A DNA stretch of 36,137 nucleotides from Campylobacterales bacterium (GTDB lineage: Bacteria > Campylobacterota > Campylobacteria > Campylobacterales > Sulfurimonadaceae). The DNA is taken from contig JAJRVF010000176.1 of assembly GCA_024277395.1 (NCBI GenBank), positions 1-36,137 of the forward strand. Reading direction: 5' to 3'. Of this stretch, positions 33,351 through 36,137 are shown piece by piece. The position numbers were made by a program, and so were the translations under genes. Each line of letters starts with the position of its first letter. Position 1 is the stretch's first letter. A model generated the notes under the pieces. The model saw nothing but the letters and a program-made list of their open reading frames with translations, did not search any database and was not told where the DNA came from.

Positions 33351-36074
33351 TTATTTTAATTCACCCCACGTGCAACCCATATTCAGCGATACTTTCAAAG
33401 GAATATTTAAGGTATATATCTGCTCCATAACCTCTTTAAAGCGCAACGCCAAAGCCTCGGCTTTGTCGGCATCAGCCTCAAAAATCAGTTCATCATGTAT
33501 TTGCAAAAGCATTTTTACATGTAGATTTTCTTCTTGCACAAAGCGGTGGATACGGTTCATGGAAAGCTTAATCAAATCTGCTGCACTGCCTTGAAATACG
33601 GTATTAACACTCTCTCTGTCATAGGCTGCTTTGAGCATTGGGGTTGCCTTGGCATAGTCAAAATAACGACGGCGCTTTAAGAGTGTCTCGACATAGCCCT
33701 GCTCTTTGGCTTTTTCAACAATAGAAGCAAAGTAGTATTTGACAGTGGGAAAAGTCTCAAAATAACGGGTAATGATCTCTTTGGCCTCTTTGGTACTGAT
33801 CTGCAACGTCTCGGAGAGCTTCTTTTGTCCCATACCGTAGAGCAGCCCGAAGTTGACGGTTTTGGCAACCGAACGTTTGGCATCAGCATCGGCTTCACCA
33901 AAGAGTGCCACGGCAGTTTGACGGTGAATGTCTTTATTTTGCCTAAAAGCCTCTACCAGCACAGGATCCTGTGAAAAATGTGCCAGCAGTCGCAACTCAA
34001 TCTGTGAGTAGTCGATGCCAATAAGCATCTTTCCCTCTGCAGCTACAAAAGCTTCCCGAATCTTAACGCCGAGCTTGGTGCGTGTGGGAATATTTTGCAA
34101 GTTGGGATTTTTTGAGCTTAAACGTCCCGTTGCCGTTCCCGTCTGCACAAAAGAGGTATAAATACGAGAGTGTGCATCATTTTTTGCCAACTTTAAAAGG
34201 GGATCAATGTAGGTCGAATAGAGTTTATGCAAAGATCGGTACTGCAACAGCAGCGGTACAACAGGATGCGTATCAACCAGAGCATTAAGAACTTTTTCAT
34301 CGGTACTGTAGCCTGTTTTTGTTTTTTTAACAGCCTTAAGCCCCAGTGTTTCAAACAGTACTACACCCAACTGTTTGGTTGAGTTAATATTGAATTCACT
34401 CCCAGCCTGTGTATAGATAGCCTTGGTCAACTCGGCCAGCGACCTTTTTGTCTCTTCTTTAAATGCCTGCATGTAGGCAATATCGAGCTTAATACCCGCC
34501 CGTTCCATAGAGAGCAGTGTCTCAATAAAGGGATACTCCAATTCCGAAGCTACCGTTAATATTTCGGTTGCTCCGCGCTCTTGAAGCAGCTGTAAAAGTT
34601 TATGGTAGAGCCGCAGCGTAATCACGGCATCTTCAGCGGCATAACGGCAGGCATCTTCCAATTCAACCGATGCAAAGGTTTCTCCCTTTTTCACTGTCTC
34701 TTTAAAGGCAATCATCTCATGATCAAGAAGTGTTGCAGCCAGTTTGTCCAGACCCAAAGCACTTTGTGAATCAAGCAGCCAAGCCAAAACAATAGTATCA
34801 GCATAGACACCAACTGTTTCACGCTCTAAATAGCGGGTAATAAAGTGCAAATCAAACTTAATATTGTGACCGATTAGTTTACATGTAATCAAGTGGTTCA
34901 GTGCCGCTTTTGCCGCCTCTTCACCTACTTGTGCACCCACACCCAGATAGGAGTGTTTCAACGGTACATAATAGCCCTCATCCTCATGAAGTGCAAAACT
35001 AAAACCGACCAGCGCATCATGGTTGGGATCTAAACCGGTTGTCTCGGTATCAAATGCCACGATATCCGTAGAGGACACATTCGAGACAATGCGCTCAAGC
35101 ACTACCTCATCGGTAATCAGTGTAGCACAAAAATCACTGCCTTCAGAGGTGGCACTATTACGCTCTTCCGATTCAGCTGTACCAGAATCTCTAATCAGTT
35201 TTTTAGCATGCAGCACCCGCAAAACGGCATTCATCTCATATTTTTTGAGCTCATCGTAGAGAGGAATAAAAGGATTTACTTCCGTCATTGAGTAACATTC
35301 AAAGTCAAAGTGCTCATTAAAAAGATCGCGCTTTAGTGTCACCAGCTGCTGCGAACGCAAGGCATCCTCTTTAAAAGTACGAAGCTTTTGCTGTACACCC
35401 GGCGGTGTCACCTCATCAAGATGTTCATCAATATTGTGCAGTGAACCAAAGCGTTTCAGCAGCTTTTCTGCCGTGACCTTGCCGATACCTTTAACACCGG
35501 GAACATTGTCGGCACTGTCCCCAAGAAGCGCTTGATAATCAACAAACTGCGAAGGTTCAACTCCGTACTTCTTAAAACATGCCGCCTCATTCACTTCACT
35601 GCGTTTTATTGCATCGACCAGTACGACGCGGTCATCGTCAATAAGCTGACAGAGATCTTTATCGTGTGAGACAATACGAACAATCATACCTTGTGACACA
35701 GCAACCTTGGCTACAGAGGCAATCATGTCATCCGCTTCGTAATTTTCTTGGGAGAGTGTTTTAAAACCCATCTTTTCAATCCATTCAATAGCAATGGGCA
35801 ACTGCTTGGAAAGATCTTCCGGAGGCGGCGTGCGATTGGCTTTGTAGTTAGGATCGATCTTGTTGCGAAAGGTATCGCCTTTGGTATCAAGCGCAAATAT
35901 AATATAGTCGCTGCCGTGATCTTTGTGAAGTGATGCTATAAAGTTGACAAATCCCGTCAACAGACCGGTTGGAAACCCCTCTTTGTTGCTTAACGGCGGC
36001 AGTGCATAAAAACTTCTAAAAAAAAATCCAAACGTATCAATGACCGTGAGGACTTTACCCTTGTATATACTCAT
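33351..36074 (-). CDS. polA: DNA polymerase I
   Basis: It is the repair and Okazaki-fragment-processing polymerase. All three domains are present in 907 residues. The 5' nuclease (about 1-290) has VLTVIDTFGFFFRSFYALPP, EADDMIASVAK and LGDSADNVPGVKGIGKVTAEKLL. The 3'-5' exonuclease (about 315-490) has intact acidic motifs: FDTETTGLDPNH, GHNIKFDLHF and RYAAEDAVITLRLY. The polymerase has motif A IGIDYSQIELRLLAHFS, motif B RSVAKTVNFGLLYGMGQ and motif C LLQIHDELIFEA. Proofreading therefore looks active, unlike in many bacteria that have lost those residues. The ATG overlaps the stop of an upstream gene (ATGA), so polA is translationally coupled to it. Two TTTACATGTA copies lie in this gene. Confidence 0.98.
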   Translation of the reverse strand: MSIYKGKVLTVIDTFGFFFRSFYALPPLSNKEGFPTGLLTGFVNFIASLHKDHGSDYIIFALDTKGDTFRNKIDPNYKANRTPPPEDLSKQLPIAIEWIEKMGFKTLSQENYEADDMIASVAKVAVSQGMIVRIVSHDKDLCQLIDDDRVVLVDAIKRSEVNEAACFKKYGVEPSQFVDYQALLGDSADNVPGVKGIGKVTAEKLLKRFGSLHNIDEHLDEVTPPGVQQKLRTFKEDALRSQQLVTLKRDLFNEHFDFECYSMTEVNPFIPLYDELKKYEMNAVLRVLHAKKLIRDSGTAESEERNSATSEGSDFCATLITDEVVLERIVSNVSSTDIVAFDTETTGLDPNHDALVGFSFALHEDEGYYVPLKHSYLGVGAQVGEEAAKAALNHLITCKLIGHNIKFDLHFITRYLERETVGVYADTIVLAWLLDSQSALGLDKLAATLLDHEMIAFKETVKKGETFASVELEDACRYAAEDAVITLRLYHKLLQLLQERGATEILTVASELEYPFIETLLSMERAGIKLDIAYMQAFKEETKRSLAELTKAIYTQAGSEFNINSTKQLGVVLFETLGLKAVKKTKTGYSTDEKVLNALVDTHPVVPLLLQYRSLHKLYSTYIDPLLKLAKNDAHSRIYTSFVQTGTATGRLSSKNPNLQNIPTRTKLGVKIREAFVAAEGKMLIGIDYSQIELRLLAHFSQDPVLVEAFRQNKDIHRQTAVALFGEADADAKRSVAKTVNFGLLYGMGQKKLSETLQISTKEAKEIITRYFETFPTVKYYFASIVEKAKEQGYVETLLKRRRYFDYAKATPMLKAAYDRESVNTVFQGSAADLIKLSMNRIHRFVQEENLHVKMLLQIHDELIFEADADKAEALALRFKEVMEQIYTLNIPLKVSLNMGCTWGELK
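33514..33523 (+). repeat. TTTACATGTA copy in polA (C-terminal)
   Basis: The plus-strand word is antisense to polA and lies in the codons for LHVKM, just before polymerase motif C. Confidence 0.5.
34878..34887 (+). repeat. TTTACATGTA copy in polA (exonuclease)
   Basis: The plus-strand word followed by A is antisense to polA in the ITCKLIGHN codons. The reading frame differs from the other polA copy, so the word is not a by-product of one peptide motif. Confidence 0.5.
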
Positions 36075-36137
36075 GCACGCATTGTATCAACAAGTTTATT
36101 AATCTCTTCTTCTAACAAAGAGACATCATAACCGGCC
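36071..36137 (-). CDS. 3' end of an unidentified gene upstream of polA
   Basis: The right edge holds the last 21 residues of a minus-strand gene, ending AGYDVSLLEEEINKLVDTMRA, whose TGA overlaps the polA ATG by 4 nt (ATGA). The overlap and open frame make it a real coding end. The tail is helical and acidic but too short to assign a family. Confidence 0.65.
   Translation of the reverse strand, partial: AGYDVSLLEEEINKLVDTMRA

Noticed and set aside
1-36137. CRISPR arrays, insertion sequences, toxin-antitoxin or defence genes
   Set aside because: No regularly spaced repeats, transposase motifs or small paired toxin-antitoxin genes were seen on either strand. The TTTACATGTA copies are irregularly spaced and too short for a CRISPR repeat.

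Overview
This window looks like a chromosomal housekeeping segment from a member of the Campylobacterota (Epsilonproteobacteria), most like the free-living sulfur/hydrogen-oxidising lineages (Sulfurimonas/Sulfuricurvum/Sulfurovum type). The evidence is the combination of an LDH-like malate dehydrogenase clustered with fumC, sucC and sucD, a monomeric isocitrate dehydrogenase, AcnB, a System II CcsB-CcsA cytochrome c assembly gene, the lolC/E-secA-lolA order, a FlgL with a long central insertion, and promoters with an extended -10 (TGnTAyAAT) and no clear -35. The assignment is inferred from gene content, not from a database search.

Layout. Positions 1-6911 (minus) hold carbon metabolism: icd, then the tight operon mdh-fumC-sucC-sucD, followed by the start of a small heavy-metal-associated (HMA) protein running off the left edge. 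With acnB at 16650-19199 these are most of the enzymes between oxaloacetate, succinyl-CoA and citrate, usable in an oxidative or reductive TCA cycle. Positions 7057-15495 are envelope genes: mltG and a divergent AsmA-like gene whose 5' ends overlap, a frameshifted lolC/E permease gene, secA, and divergent lolA. Positions 15576-16559 encode a DUF438-type hemerythrin + PAS sensor split by an in-frame amber codon. Then come ftsK, flgL, tRNA-Leu(CAA), galU, a GMC oxidoreductase with its gluconate-dehydrogenase-subunit-3-like partner, nhaA, a type IV pilin-like gene, dnaJ, ccsBA (split by an in-frame ochre codon) and polA. The last 67 bases are the 3' end of an unidentified gene translationally coupled to polA.

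What stands out. (1) The 10-mer TTTACATGTA occurs eight times from position 9113 onward, against roughly 0.2 expected by a simple hand estimate. It may be an operator, a chromosome-organisation signal or a DNA-uptake-like word. (2) Three conserved genes are broken by single small lesions: a 1-nt frameshift in lolC/E, TAG in the hemerythrin-PAS gene and TAA in ccsBA. This points to sequence error, recent decay or recoding. (3) Several start regions are unusual: the annotated ftsK start lies in the flgL terminator loop, the subunit-3 start lies in the nhaA terminator arm, and mltG and the AsmA-like gene overlap head to head. I saw no mobile element, CRISPR array, phage or obvious novel defence system. 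No gene-free stretch reaches 300 bases; the longest is about 200 bases, between mdh and icd.
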